Part shown: one piece after another, positions 42,993 to 51,645 of the stretch
Layout of the letters: each line of letters begins with the position of its first letter
Position numbering within the stretch: the stretch's first letter is position 1
Assembly (NCBI GenBank): GCA_910584265.1
Contig: CAJTZE010000018.1
Coordinates: 1 to 57,530, forward strand
Direction: 5' to 3'
Source of the DNA: an uncultured Dorea sp.
GTDB taxonomy: Bacteria > Bacillota > Clostridia > Lachnospirales > Lachnospiraceae
Length of the DNA: 57,530 nt
The notes under the pieces: generated by a model
Told to the model about the DNA's origin: nothing
Seen by the model: only the letters and a program-made list of their open reading frames with translations
Databases searched by the model: none
Translations under genes and position numbers: made by a program

Positions 42993-44070
42993 CTTCCCTC
43001 TCCTTCCTGTCCTTCATCATCTGGATAAATCGGTCAAACAGATAGCCGGAATCCTGCGGTCCCGGACACGCCTCCGGATGGAACTGCACCGTAAATATAT
43101 CCTTTCCTATGTATGCAAGTCCCTCATTCGTTCCGTCATTTACATTTACAAAGGCTTCCTTTGCAATACCTTCCTCTATGGTAGACGCATCCACTGCGTA
43201 CCCATGGTTCTGGGATGAAATGTATACCCGTCCCGTACTCAGATCCTTGACCGGATGATTACCGCCCCGGTGTCCGTATTTTAACTTGTAGGTTTTTGCA
43301 CCATGAGCCAGAGCCATCAGCTGATGCCCCAGGCAGATTGCAAATATTGGAATGTCAGTATTGGACAATTGCTTGATTTCTTCAATAATAGAAACATTCG
43401 TCTCCGGGTCTCCCGGTCCATTGGAAAGCATGATACCGTCCGGACGACTGTCTATGATTTCTCTGGCGGCGGTGTGTGCCGGGTAGATCGTCACCTCGCA
43501 GCCTCTGATATTTAAAGACTTGGCTATATTATTCTTTGCACCAAAATCCATCAGCGCAACCTTACATCCCTCGCCCGGAAGAACGTAACTCTCTGTGCAG
43601 GAAGCTTTGGAAACCACATCCCCGATTCTGTAAGCCTTAAGCTTCGGAATGACTTCCTCAAGATCATATGCCTCATTGGTGGTAATCATACCATTCATGG
43701 TACCCTTTTCCCTGAGGATCTTGGTGAGTGCTCTGGTATCAATCCCTGCAATTCCGGGAATATCCTGCTCCTTTAGAAACTTTTGAATCGTTCCCTCACA
43801 GCGGAAATTACTCGGCATCCTTGATAACTCCCTTACAATATATCCGTCCGGCCACGCCTTCCTTGACTCCATATCCGGCGTAATCCCATAATTGCCGATC
43901 AACGGATATGTCATCACCACTGCCTGTCCGGCATAAGACGGATCCGTCAATACCTCAAGATATCCTGTCATCGAAGTATTGAATACAATCTCGCTGATGA
44001 TCTCTCTTTCGGAGCCGATACTGGTTCCGGCAAAGACTGTCCCGTCTTCCAAGATAAGAAATGCTTTCAT
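42985..44070 (-). CDS. carA: Carbamoyl-phosphate synthase small subunit
   Basis: 361 residues, glutamine amidotransferase that feeds ammonia to CarB. Class I GATase motifs: nucleophile Cys in FAICLGHQLMALAHG, and His/Glu in QFHPEACPGPQD; the N-terminal domain begins FLILEDGTVFAGTSIG. AGGTGAG lies 4 bases before the ATG. First gene of the carAB operon; transcription is presumably under pyrimidine or arginine control, but no operator was recognised. Confidence 0.97.
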   Translation of the reverse strand: MKAFLILEDGTVFAGTSIGSEREIISEIVFNTSMTGYLEVLTDPSYAGQAVVMTYPLIGNYGITPDMESRKAWPDGYIVRELSRMPSNFRCEGTIQKFLKEQDIPGIAGIDTRALTKILREKGTMNGMITTNEAYDLEEVIPKLKAYRIGDVVSKASCTESYVLPGEGCKVALMDFGAKNNIAKSLNIRGCEVTIYPAHTAAREIIDSRPDGIMLSNGPGDPETNVSIIEEIKQLSNTDIPIFAICLGHQLMALAHGAKTYKLKYGHRGGNHPVKDLSTGRVYISSQNHGYAVDASTIEEGIAKEAFVNVNDGTNEGLAYIGKDIFTVQFHPEACPGPQDSGYLFDRFIQMMKDRKEREDA

Positions 44071-44161
44071 ATACTCACCTGTTCCCTTTCTAAATTTTAT
44101 CTAAAAAATATAACTGCACAAATTGTAGTGATTATACAACATGTTCTTAGTTTTTTCAACC

Positions 44162-45385
44162 CTAATATTGCCAGTAGATCGTAAGCTTGCCAAGTTCCGG
44201 CCTGTCTTCATAATAATACTGTACTTCACTTAGTCCGTAAATTTCACACAGGTTCTGAGCAGCGCTGTGTATCAGGCTTCCCAGAATCTCATCTCTTGCC
44301 TGCTGATAGGCGGCCTCATCAAAATATTTGAATATGGTCGGGTTGCGTCCCTCGTATATTGCCGTATTGAGTGCATTCAGCGCTGCATCCGCATCATAGC
44401 TGTCATAATACATACCATTTACCACATAATAGTTCCAGGTCATTCCGGTACAAGCCGGCATCGGATATTCTGCATCCGCCTGATGGGTGCGGCCAATCTC
44501 TTCATCATTGCAGCACATATAATCATAGGTAATATGCTCCCACTGAGGAGCCGCCGCTCCCTCCGCTGTCTGGTATACCGGGTCTCCCCATGTCGTATCC
44601 ACATGGTAATATTCCCCGCCGCACTGTACCAGATTCCATGCATGGGAATCAGTCCCATTTGCCGTGCCGGTCACATAGATCACTTGAACTCCAAGCCTTT
44701 CCAGCAGATACTGTGCCTCTTTGGAGTATCCTGCGCACACAGAACGTTTTCCCACAAGGGAGCTGTAGATATTTTGATTGTCCGGCGCCTCCAGATCATA
44801 CTCTACAGAATTTACAATATACTCATACACATACAGGATCTTCTCATAATCCGATGCCTCCATGGAAATTCCCTGCAATATCCTGCCTGTCTCCTCGTCA
44901 ATCTGTCCCTTCCTTATCTCCTTCTCTTCTGCAGAGCAATTGTATTCCGGGCTGACCACCGTATAATTCTCTCCTCCGGGATCCTGTTCGTAGGAAGTGG
45001 AACTCACACCGCCGTCGCACCAGAAGAAATCCGGATAATCCCTCAAAACCTCCCCGAGAATCCGGTTCGCCTGCTCCGCATCCCCGCAGTGGATGTAAAT
45101 CTCATCCGCCCTCTCCTTCATCCCCTGATAAATTTCCCGATAGATCTGCTTCTCTTCTTCATTTAAGAGTCCATAATAATAATGAAGCGCAAGACTCTCC
45201 TCATCTACAGAAACCTCTTGATAGGGAATCTCCTGAAATGCCTCCGCGCTCTTCCTTATCCCCGCCGTCAGATTGTTTTTCAGCTCCACAAATTCAGGAT
45301 AACCTATGATTACCAGCCCGATCACAAGCAGAGTGAAAAAAAATCTCAATATAATGCTCAAACAGCATCCCTTTTTCTTTTTCAT
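44162..45385 (-). CDS. Membrane-anchored transglutaminase-like protein
   Basis: 407 residues. An N-terminal basic segment and one transmembrane helix (about 12-30) anchor a large outer domain. The transglutaminase-like Cys-His-Asp triad is visible: Cys in RSVCAGYSKEAQYLLERLG, His in SHAWNLV and Asp in YYHVDTTWGDP. Clostridial members act as proteases or cross-linkers of wall or spore proteins; which one is not known. A Cys-Cys near the N-terminus (GCC) before the helix is not a lipobox. Divergent from the SleC-like gene with an 89-base gap. Confidence 0.85.
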   Translation of the reverse strand: MKKKKGCCLSIILRFFFTLLVIGLVIIGYPEFVELKNNLTAGIRKSAEAFQEIPYQEVSVDEESLALHYYYGLLNEEEKQIYREIYQGMKERADEIYIHCGDAEQANRILGEVLRDYPDFFWCDGGVSSTSYEQDPGGENYTVVSPEYNCSAEEKEIRKGQIDEETGRILQGISMEASDYEKILYVYEYIVNSVEYDLEAPDNQNIYSSLVGKRSVCAGYSKEAQYLLERLGVQVIYVTGTANGTDSHAWNLVQCGGEYYHVDTTWGDPVYQTAEGAAAPQWEHITYDYMCCNDEEIGRTHQADAEYPMPACTGMTWNYYVVNGMYYDSYDADAALNALNTAIYEGRNPTIFKYFDEAAYQQARDEILGSLIHSAAQNLCEIYGLSEVQYYYEDRPELGKLTIYWQY

Positions 45386-45474
45386 AGCCTCTCCTTAGAT
45401 TATATAAACCACATTATTCACAATCTATTTCTTTCCGTATATATTAATTGTAACAGAATTTGTGAGGTTACACA

Positions 45475-46737
45475 ATGAGCGATCCTATTCCATCTTCTGA
45501 TACTCCAGATGTCGGACGTCTTCAGATTAATATTACTTCCGAGATTACTTCCTATCCGGTTCCCGATGCGGTCATCAATATATCCTACACCGGAGTCCCG
45601 GAAAGCACCTTAGAACAGGTAACTACCGATTCCTCCGGACAGACAGAGGTTCTTGAGCTGGCGGCGCCTCCAATAGAATACAGCCTGAACCCGGAGAATG
45701 ATATCCAGCCATACTCGGAATATACCCTGCAGATACAGGCGCCCGGCTTTGAACCAGTCAGCATCGCAGGCACAGAAATACTCGCAGATACCACAGCTAT
45801 TCAAAACGTACAGCTAAGCCCCTTAGACACTACCGGAAACGAGGAGCAGGTATTTGTCATCCCCGCCCATACACTGTATGGAAATTATCCCGCCAAAATA
45901 CCAGAGGATGAAATCAAGCCGATGAACGAAAGCGGTGAGATCGTCTTAAGCCGGGTGGTTGTTCCGGAATACATTATCGTGCATGACGGCAGCCCCAGAG
46001 ACAGCACCGCAAAGAACTACTACGTTAAATACAAAGACTATATAAAAAATGTGGCCTCCAGTGAAATTTACGCCACATGGCCGGCCAATACCATCCGTGC
46101 CAATGTACTGGCGATTATGTCCTTCACCCTAAACCGGGTATATACGGAGTGGTATCGGAATCAGGGCTATGATTTTACCATTACTTCCTCCACTGCCTTT
46201 GACCATAAGTGGATACCAGAGCGGAACTTCTTTGAATCAATTTCGGTGATCGTAGATGAGCTGTTTGCAGACTATCTGTCCAGGCCGAACGTACGCCAGC
46301 CTATTCTTACACAATACTGTGACGGAAGGCAGGTCCAATGCCCGAATTGGATGACACAATGGGGATCCAAATCCCTCGGAGACCAGGGCTACTCTGCCAT
46401 AGAGATCCTCCGTTACTATTACGGCGACGACATGTACATCAACACCGCAGAAGCCATCTCCGGCATTCCTTCCTCCTGGCCGGGATACAATCTGGAAAAC
46501 GGCTCCAGCGGTGCCAAAGTCCGCCAGCTCCAGGAACAGATCAATGTAATTGCAGGCGCCTATCCTGCAATTCCTAAGCTGACAGCAGACGGAATCTACG
46601 GTCCTGCAACCGCCGCAGCCGTATCCAAATTCCAGTCAGTATTCGGTCTTCCTGCTACCGGAATCGTAGATTATCCTACCTGGTATAAAATATCGGAAAT
46701 ATATGTAGGCGTGTCAAGAATCGCAGAGCTTACCTGA
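45475..46737 (+). CDS. SleC-like spore cortex-lytic protein
   Basis: 420 residues, close to SleC (about 438). The N-terminal region is a beta domain (GRLQINITSEITSYPVPDAVI, ILADTTAIQNVQL), the middle is the SpoIID-like lytic domain (YIKNVASSEIYATWPANTIRANVLAIMSFTLNRV is the pattern, with ILTQYCDGRQV), and residues about 340-415 are a peptidoglycan-binding domain (SSGAKVRQLQEQIN, GIYGPATAAAVSKFQ). In clostridia SleC is made as a zymogen, cleaved by Csp proteases on germination, and degrades the cortex. No classical signal peptide is visible, as in the zymogen form packaged in spores. No csp genes are nearby. Confidence 0.85.
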   Translation: MSDPIPSSDTPDVGRLQINITSEITSYPVPDAVINISYTGVPESTLEQVTTDSSGQTEVLELAAPPIEYSLNPENDIQPYSEYTLQIQAPGFEPVSIAGTEILADTTAIQNVQLSPLDTTGNEEQVFVIPAHTLYGNYPAKIPEDEIKPMNESGEIVLSRVVVPEYIIVHDGSPRDSTAKNYYVKYKDYIKNVASSEIYATWPANTIRANVLAIMSFTLNRVYTEWYRNQGYDFTITSSTAFDHKWIPERNFFESISVIVDELFADYLSRPNVRQPILTQYCDGRQVQCPNWMTQWGSKSLGDQGYSAIEILRYYYGDDMYINTAEAISGIPSSWPGYNLENGSSGAKVRQLQEQINVIAGAYPAIPKLTADGIYGPATAAAVSKFQSVFGLPATGIVDYPTWYKISEIYVGVSRIAELT

Positions 46738-46825
46738 ACTTCTAAGGAGGCGCCCGCTATTAAGATCGTTTCATCCAAAAAGAGGGATATCCGTTCATAC
46801 TGATTTTCAACCCTCGAATCGAAAA

Positions 46826-46892
46826 TCAAAAATATCCTCCATGGAATCAGCGTTTAAAAACTCTGGTAATCCTGCTGAGGATATTTTTGATT
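46826..46892 (+). terminator. Terminator-like hairpin after the SleC-like gene
   Basis: TCAAAAATATCCTC pairs with GAGGATATTTTTGA (14 bp) around a large loop, followed by T-rich sequence. A second hairpin, TGATTTTC/GAAAATCA at 46801-46828, shares its edge with the first stem, so the two compete. Confidence 0.5.
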
Positions 46893-46943
46893 ATTTCTAT
46901 ATCAAGTCTTTTCTTTCTGCATTATATATTGACAAGACTGCAA

Positions 46944-47123
46944 TCACTTGGGAAGCCAGTATTTTCTGCCTCTTGATCGGACAAGAAAAGCCATACTGGT
47001 AAATAATTCGACCGGTGCAGAAATCACATCCGTCCCCGGCGCTGCGTCCAACGTTCTATCCGCATCATTTGCAATTCCCCAGAATGTCAGTGCAAACACA
47101 AATAAGCAGAGCAGAACCTCCAT
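46944..47123 (-). CDS. Small hydrophobic ORF, doubtful
   Basis: 59 codons from ATG at 47123 to TGA at 46944, beginning MEVLLCLFVFALTFWG, a plausible membrane helix, followed by a second moderately hydrophobic segment and a basic tail. No ribosome binding site lies upstream and no family is recognised. It could be a membrane micro-protein or a remnant of a larger gene. Confidence 0.2.
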   Translation of the reverse strand: MEVLLCLFVFALTFWGIANDADRTLDAAPGTDVISAPVELFTSMAFLVRSRGRKYWLPK

Positions 47124-47187
47124 AACAAACGCATGATACTCTTAACACCAGAATAGCATAACAGATATATTTATGTCTATAATATGT

Positions 47188-47216
47188 TTGATCTGGTCTG
47201 CTCCTGAGCTTATAAT
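47188..47216 (+). promoter_or_regulatory. Sigma-A promoter of the PLC-like/two-component operon
   Basis: TTGATC, 17-bp spacer, TATAAT. The predicted start falls inside the adjacent palindrome. Confidence 0.7.
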
Positions 47217-47237
47217 TATGAGAAACTTCTCATAATT
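47214..47237 (+). promoter_or_regulatory. Perfect 24-bp palindromic operator candidate
   Basis: AATTATGAGAA, a 2-base centre, then TTCTCATAATT: a perfect 11+11 palindrome that begins within the -10 box and covers the start point. This is where a repressor dimer would block initiation. The operon's own response regulator is one candidate, although OmpR-type regulators more often bind direct repeats. Confidence 0.6.
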
Positions 47238-47302
47238 CTATCATTTTATTTTCATTTTTATCCCTCAGTATAGGTGTAGACCAAAAAAGAGGAGTTGTAT
47301 TT

Positions 47303-47941
47303 ATGAAATCATATGACCATAAACTACTGGCAGAGCATCTGTCACAGAACATTTTAGACACCCGCAGCTATCTTCAGGTCCGTCTTTTTATCCACGGATG
47401 TGTTTTTCCGGACCACAATCCCTTCAGCTATCTTCAGGGGCTGTTTGCCGGCCATCCGCTTAAGATTCATTTTACTGCCTACTCTATCCCCAAATTGCAG
47501 CGTTTACTGGAAAAGCTGGAAAGCAGCGACGGGCTGTCTCTCTGGGGGTACTATCAATTAGGAGTCCTGACCCACTATCTGGCGGATGCATTCACCTATC
47601 CTCACAATGAAACCTTTACCGACAGCATGCTTGTCCACGCAAAATACGAAAGCCATGGATTACATGCCGCCCTAACGGAAGCCCTGTCCGGCGGCAGTTC
47701 TTATTCAGATGAAAATAATTTACACAAAAACGGCGATTTATGGTATACTTTTTGTTCCCTGCATAAAACCTATGAGCAGACCAGTCCGTCGCCGCAGACG
47801 GACGTACAGTATATTGTGCCGCTCTGTGAACGGGCCTGCCGTGAGTTTGCCTGCAGGCAGCCTGCCGGTACCGCTTTTACATCTGCAAGAGTCCGTTTTG
47901 TAAATGCGTGGTCCGGCATCTACAGGAGGAATATGTCATGA
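47303..47941 (+). CDS. Zinc-dependent phospholipase C-like protein
   Basis: 212 residues resembling the Zn-dependent PLC/S1-P1 nuclease fold. Likely metal residues lie in GVLTHYLADAFTYPHNETFTD and VHAKYESHGLHAAL, with an earlier His/Asp cluster in IHGCVFPDHNPFSY. No signal peptide is visible, so it probably acts inside the cell or as a sensor partner; the substrate is unknown. GAGGAG precedes the ATG by 8 bases. Its last codons overlap the response-regulator start (ATGA type, 4 bases), so the three genes form one translationally coupled unit. Confidence 0.72.
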   Translation: MKSYDHKLLAEHLSQNILDTRSYLQVRLFIHGCVFPDHNPFSYLQGLFAGHPLKIHFTAYSIPKLQRLLEKLESSDGLSLWGYYQLGVLTHYLADAFTYPHNETFTDSMLVHAKYESHGLHAALTEALSGGSSYSDENNLHKNGDLWYTFCSLHKTYEQTSPSPQTDVQYIVPLCERACREFACRQPAGTAFTSARVRFVNAWSGIYRRNMS

Positions 47942-48621
47942 GAATATTGATCATCGAGGACGATGAATCCCTGCACCGGATCCTAAGCCGCAGGCTTACC
48001 GAGGAAGGATACGCCATAGACGGCTGTTTTAACGGGCAGGACGGATTGGAATACATGGAAACAGGCGTCTATGACTGTATTATTTTAGACTGGATGCTTC
48101 CGGTAAAGGACGGCGTTGCCATTCTAAAAGACTTCCGCCGCAGAGGGCATCACACCCCTGTTCTTATGCTGACTGCCAAGGATTCGGTCATGGACCGGGT
48201 CGCGGGCTTAGATGCTGGAGCCGACGATTATCTGACCAAGCCCTTTTCCTATGATGAGTTATCTGCAAGGGTCCGGGCGCTTCTAAGAAGGAACAGCGGC
48301 CAGCGCCAGAACGTTCTTAATCTGGCTGATCTGACCATGGATCTGCCGGCACACCGGGTTTCCAGAGGCGGCAATGAGATTCTCTTAACCTCCAAGGAAT
48401 ATGCCCTGTTGGAATATATGCTGCGGAATCAGGGACAGGCGCTTACCAGAAGCCAGATTGCCGACCATGTGTGGAATTATAATTTTGACTATGATTCCAA
48501 CATTGTAGATGTCTATATCCGCTATCTGCGCAACAAAATTGACAAGGAATATTCCAATCCGCTGATCCATACGGTCCGCGGATATGGTTATGTGATCAAA
48601 GATGAATCAGAAAAACAGTAG
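47938..48621 (+). CDS. OmpR-family response regulator
   Basis: 227 residues from the ATG at 47938 (AGGAGG 8 bases upstream). Receiver domain 1-120: acidic pocket in IIEDDES, phosphoacceptor Asp51 in IILDWMLP, Thr in MLTAKDS and Lys in YLTKPFSY. The winged-helix DNA-binding domain follows (EYALLEYMLRNQGQALTRSQI, DVYIRYLRNKID, VRGYGYV). It is the cytosolic transcription factor of the pair with the kinase that overlaps its end by 20 bases. Confidence 0.95.
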   Translation: MRILIIEDDESLHRILSRRLTEEGYAIDGCFNGQDGLEYMETGVYDCIILDWMLPVKDGVAILKDFRRRGHHTPVLMLTAKDSVMDRVAGLDAGADDYLTKPFSYDELSARVRALLRRNSGQRQNVLNLADLTMDLPAHRVSRGGNEILLTSKEYALLEYMLRNQGQALTRSQIADHVWNYNFDYDSNIVDVYIRYLRNKIDKEYSNPLIHTVRGYGYVIKDESEKQ

Positions 48622-49705
48622 ACTCAAACAGCTTAATATCAGCACCAAGATCATACTGCTCTATATCCTGCTGTCCGCGGCGCACCTTGCCCTGTTGATC
48701 CCGGCTCTTTATTTTATGATAAAAATATCCGTTCAGGAACATGTATCTGAAGACCTCCAGAATTCCATTTCCACATTCACCTCGCGGCTTTCCGCAGAAA
48801 CTATCATGTGGCTTCTGGCATTTCTGATTCCCGGATATCTGCTTCTTGCCGCAGTCAGCTCCTACATCCTTGCAAAGCGGACCTTGCGGCCGGTCCGTCA
48901 GATCACCATGGCCGCCAGATCCATCAAGGACGGAGATTTGTCCGGCAGGATCAACGGCGTGTTTTCCCATGATGAGGTAGGCGAGCTGGCGGATACCTTT
49001 AACCAGATGATCGGCGAGTTGGAATTTGCCTTCAAACGGGAGCGGCAGTTTACCTCCGACGCTTCCCACGAGCTTCGGACTCCGATGACCGTTATCAACG
49101 CCTGCGTAGAAGATGCTATGTGTACGGACGATGAGTCGATCATCCGGGAGAATCTGCGGATTATCCAGACTGAGAACCAGCGCATGAGAAAGATGCTTTC
49201 TCAGCTTCTCATGCTCTCCAGAGGCTATGAGGGACGCTTTCACTTTGAACCAGAACAGATCTACCTCCGTGAAATGGCTGATTCTGTTGCAGAGACCATG
49301 CTGGCTGAGATAGAAGCTAAAAATATCCATATCCATAATGAAATCGAACAGACTCTCTCGCTTTACGCCGACCAAAGCCTGTTCACTCAATTGCTGGTTA
49401 ATCTTATGGAAAATGCAGTCAAATACGGACATGAAAACGGCATCGTCCGGCTGACTGCCAAGACAGACAAGAAGGAAACCATCCTCTGCGTCAGCGACGA
49501 CGGCATCGGCATCGGCCGGGAGGATTTACTGCATATATTTGAACGGTTCTACCGCGCCGACAAAGCAAGAGACCGGAACGGCTCCGGTCTCGGCCTGTCT
49601 ATCGTGAAATGGATCGTGGAGCTTCACAACGGCCGTATCAGCGTGAATAGTGCGCTGGGAGAAGGAACCACCTTTTCCATCGCCATCCCCAATGAAGCTC
49701 CCTGA
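48602..49705 (+). CDS. Sensor histidine kinase
   Basis: 367 residues. Two transmembrane helices (about 17-42 and 68-90) enclose a short outer loop of about 25 residues, too small for a ligand domain, so it probably senses membrane or envelope stress. A HAMP domain (TLRPVRQITMAARSIKDGDL) leads to the phospho-acceptor His156 in SHELRTPM. ATPase boxes follow: N-box NLMENAVKYG, G1 DDGIGIG, F-box FERFYRADK and G2 GSGLGLSIVK. Partner of the upstream OmpR regulator; its stop is 21 bases from the convergent glucosidase gene. Confidence 0.94.
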   Translation: MNQKNSRLKQLNISTKIILLYILLSAAHLALLIPALYFMIKISVQEHVSEDLQNSISTFTSRLSAETIMWLLAFLIPGYLLLAAVSSYILAKRTLRPVRQITMAARSIKDGDLSGRINGVFSHDEVGELADTFNQMIGELEFAFKRERQFTSDASHELRTPMTVINACVEDAMCTDDESIIRENLRIIQTENQRMRKMLSQLLMLSRGYEGRFHFEPEQIYLREMADSVAETMLAEIEAKNIHIHNEIEQTLSLYADQSLFTQLLVNLMENAVKYGHENGIVRLTAKTDKKETILCVSDDGIGIGREDLLHIFERFYRADKARDRNGSGLGLSIVKWIVELHNGRISVNSALGEGTTFSIAIPNEAP

Positions 49706-49726
49706 CAGCCATCTATTGCTGATTTA

Positions 49727-51400
49727 TCAGTACAATACTGCTATTGCCTCATAGGGCTTTAGCAGTATTTTTTTATCCAGAAGCTCTCTGCCGTAATTGG
49801 AGACCAGCACCTCTCCCGCTAAGCCGAAAAGCTCCTCCGGAAGCCGGTAAGTGATTTCCTTCTCCGTGAAATTACATATGGTCAGAAGTTTCTCTCCCTG
49901 ATACCCGCGCAGATAAACATACAACTCCTCACTGTCCGGAAGCAGGAGCTCATAATCCCCGTATACGATAATCTTGTACTCCTTCCGCAGACGGATCAGC
50001 TTCTTATAATAATAGAACACAGAATCCGCACGCTCCATCTGTTCCTTGGCATTGATCTCCCTGTAATTGGGATTCACCGGTATCCAGGGGGTTCCTGCGG
50101 TAAATCCAGCCTGCGGGCTGTCATCCCACTGCATAGGCGTTCTGGCATTGTCCCTTCCCTTATAGCTGATGTAGTCAAACATCTCCTCCGGCGTGACAAC
50201 CCCTTTCTCCGTCAATTCATGGTAAGCATTAATACTCTCAATATCCCGGAACTCCTCCAGAGACGTAAAGGGATAATTGGTCATGCCAAGCTCCTCTCCC
50301 TGATAGATATAAGGCGTTCCCTGCAGCATGTGAAGGCAGGTTCCAAGCATTTTTGCCGAGATCTCCCGGTATTTTGGACTGTCATTTCCCATACGCGACA
50401 GCATCCTGGGCTGGTCGTGGTTGCACCAGTACAGGCTGTTCCAAGCCTTTCCGGCAAGCTCTCTCTGCCATTTACTCATAATCTGCTTCAGCCCTGTAAG
50501 CGGTATCTTTTTATGATTCCACTTGAAGCTCTCGCCGCCGTCCAGATCCATATGCTCAAATTGAAAGACCATATTCAGTTCCTTCCCAGACAGAGAAGCA
50601 TACTTTTTGGCTTCCTCCACCGTAACGCCGGAGCACTCTCCCACAGTGATCAGATCATATCTGGACAGCACCTCCCTGTTCATCTCCTGCAGATATTCGT
50701 GTACCTTAGGCCCGTTCGCGCAGTAAGGCCCGAAATCCCCGTAACCGCTTTTTCCCACGGTTCCGTCAGGAAGTCCCGGCGTCTTGGAAATCAGGCTGAT
50801 CACATCCATCCGTAATCCGTCAATCCCCTTCTCGCACCACCAGATCATCATATCAAAAACTTCCTTCCGCACCCTCGGATTATCCCAGTTCAGATCCGGC
50901 TGCTTCTCTGAGAACAAATGCAGGTAATACTGATCCGTCCCCTCATCGTATTTCCATGCAGAACCACCGAAGCATCCGCCCCAGTTATTGGGCTCCTTTC
51001 CTTCTTTCCCATCTCTCCAGATATAGTAATCCCGGTACGCATTTTCCTTAGACTTCCGGCTCTCCACAAACCATGGATGTTCATCCGAAGTATGGTTCAC
51101 CACCAGATCCATCATAATCTTAATGCCAAGCTCGTGAGCTTTCTGAAGCATCCGGTCATAATCCGCCATCGTCCCAAATTCTGGCATAATCTTCCGGTAA
51201 TCACTGATATCATAGCCGTTATCATCATTCGGCGACTGATACACCGGGGACAGCCAGATCACATCGATCCCCAGTTCCTTCAAATACTCCAGTTTTTCTG
51301 TAATACCATTCAAATCTCCGATTCCGTCTCCGTTGCTGTCACAGAAACTCCTTGGATAAATCTGATATACCACGCTTTCCTTCCACCATGCTTTTTCCAT
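49727..51400 (-). CDS. GH13 oligo-1,6-glucosidase/alpha-glucosidase
   Basis: 557 residues, full length. It hydrolyses terminal alpha-glucosidic bonds of isomalto- and malto-oligosaccharides in the cytoplasm. The catalytic triad is present: nucleophile Asp199 in DGLRMDV, acid/base Glu255 in VGECSG and Asp329 in CNHDQPR. The nucleophile is followed by Val200, a residue known to favour alpha-1,6 activity in this subfamily over the Ala or Thr of maltases. AGGAGG lies just before the ATG. Transcription is likely from a promoter 240 bases upstream flanked by LacI-type operators. Substrate uptake would fit the nearby sugar ABC transporter. Confidence 0.93.
   Translation of the reverse strand: MEKAWWKESVVYQIYPRSFCDSNGDGIGDLNGITEKLEYLKELGIDVIWLSPVYQSPNDDNGYDISDYRKIMPEFGTMADYDRMLQKAHELGIKIMMDLVVNHTSDEHPWFVESRKSKENAYRDYYIWRDGKEGKEPNNWGGCFGGSAWKYDEGTDQYYLHLFSEKQPDLNWDNPRVRKEVFDMMIWWCEKGIDGLRMDVISLISKTPGLPDGTVGKSGYGDFGPYCANGPKVHEYLQEMNREVLSRYDLITVGECSGVTVEEAKKYASLSGKELNMVFQFEHMDLDGGESFKWNHKKIPLTGLKQIMSKWQRELAGKAWNSLYWCNHDQPRMLSRMGNDSPKYREISAKMLGTCLHMLQGTPYIYQGEELGMTNYPFTSLEEFRDIESINAYHELTEKGVVTPEEMFDYISYKGRDNARTPMQWDDSPQAGFTAGTPWIPVNPNYREINAKEQMERADSVFYYYKKLIRLRKEYKIIVYGDYELLLPDSEELYVYLRGYQGEKLLTICNFTEKEITYRLPEELFGLAGEVLVSNYGRELLDKKILLKPYEAIAVLY
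49734..49774 (+). terminator. Terminator of the two-component operon, inside the glucosidase gene
   Basis: AATACTGCTA pairs with TAGCAGTATT, with an inner GCC/GGC extension, followed by TTTTTTT. It is a textbook Rho-independent terminator for the plus-strand operon, yet it lies within the last codons of the opposing GH13 gene. Confidence 0.8.
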
Positions 51401-51437
51401 GTTCTCCTCCTCCGTTTTCTTCTATACCTTATTCTGC

Positions 51438-51577
51438 TTACTGGTATCCTTTGTCAACCGTCATATTCCTCTGCCGGTATTCTCTAGGCGACATTCCATA
51501 CACACCCTTAAAGGTCCTGGAAAATGCCGGCAGATTGGGATATCCCACTGCCGCTCCCACATCGATAGACTGACAAA
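51438..51577 (-). pseudogene. AraC-regulator C-terminal remnant
   Basis: Minus-strand codons read SIDVGAAVGYPNLPAFSR, then TFKGVYGMSPREYRQRN, ending in a stop at 51438. This matches the last 45 residues of the intact AraC protein at 52083-52937 (IGDIGASVGYPNLLHFSRAF and MPPREYRQKN) at about two-thirds identity. The first 240 or so residues are missing. It sits in the leader between the glucosidase promoter and gene. An unrelated ORF of 24 codons (51508-51582) runs through it in another frame behind a GAAGGAG. Confidence 0.8.
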
Positions 51578-51612
51578 TCCATAAAGCTATATCACTCCTT
51601 CATGACATTTCA

Positions 51613-51627
51613 TTACGTTTTGCGTAA
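51613..51627. promoter_or_regulatory. LacI-type operator, copy 1
   Basis: TTACGTTTTGCGTAA, downstream of the glucosidase promoter on the minus strand. Matches copy 2 at 51681-51696 with the shared consensus TTRCGTTTTGCGYRAA. Family operators of LacI regulators have this length and partial symmetry. Confidence 0.6.
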
Positions 51628-51645
51628 AACTCGTTTCTGTTTATT

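Larger units (their letters stand above)
46738..47187. other. Gene-poor gap after the SleC-like gene
   Basis: About 450 bases. Just after the stop is AAGGAGG followed by an in-frame, ATT-initiated 14-codon stretch (KIVSSKKRDIRSY), which may be a fossil. Two overlapping hairpins follow (see terminator). A minus-strand frame of 59 codons is listed separately. No intact gene is certain. Confidence 0.5.

Noticed and set aside
43000..44160. PyrR-type attenuator before carA
   Set aside because: The 91-base gap has no hairpin or conserved PyrR loop.
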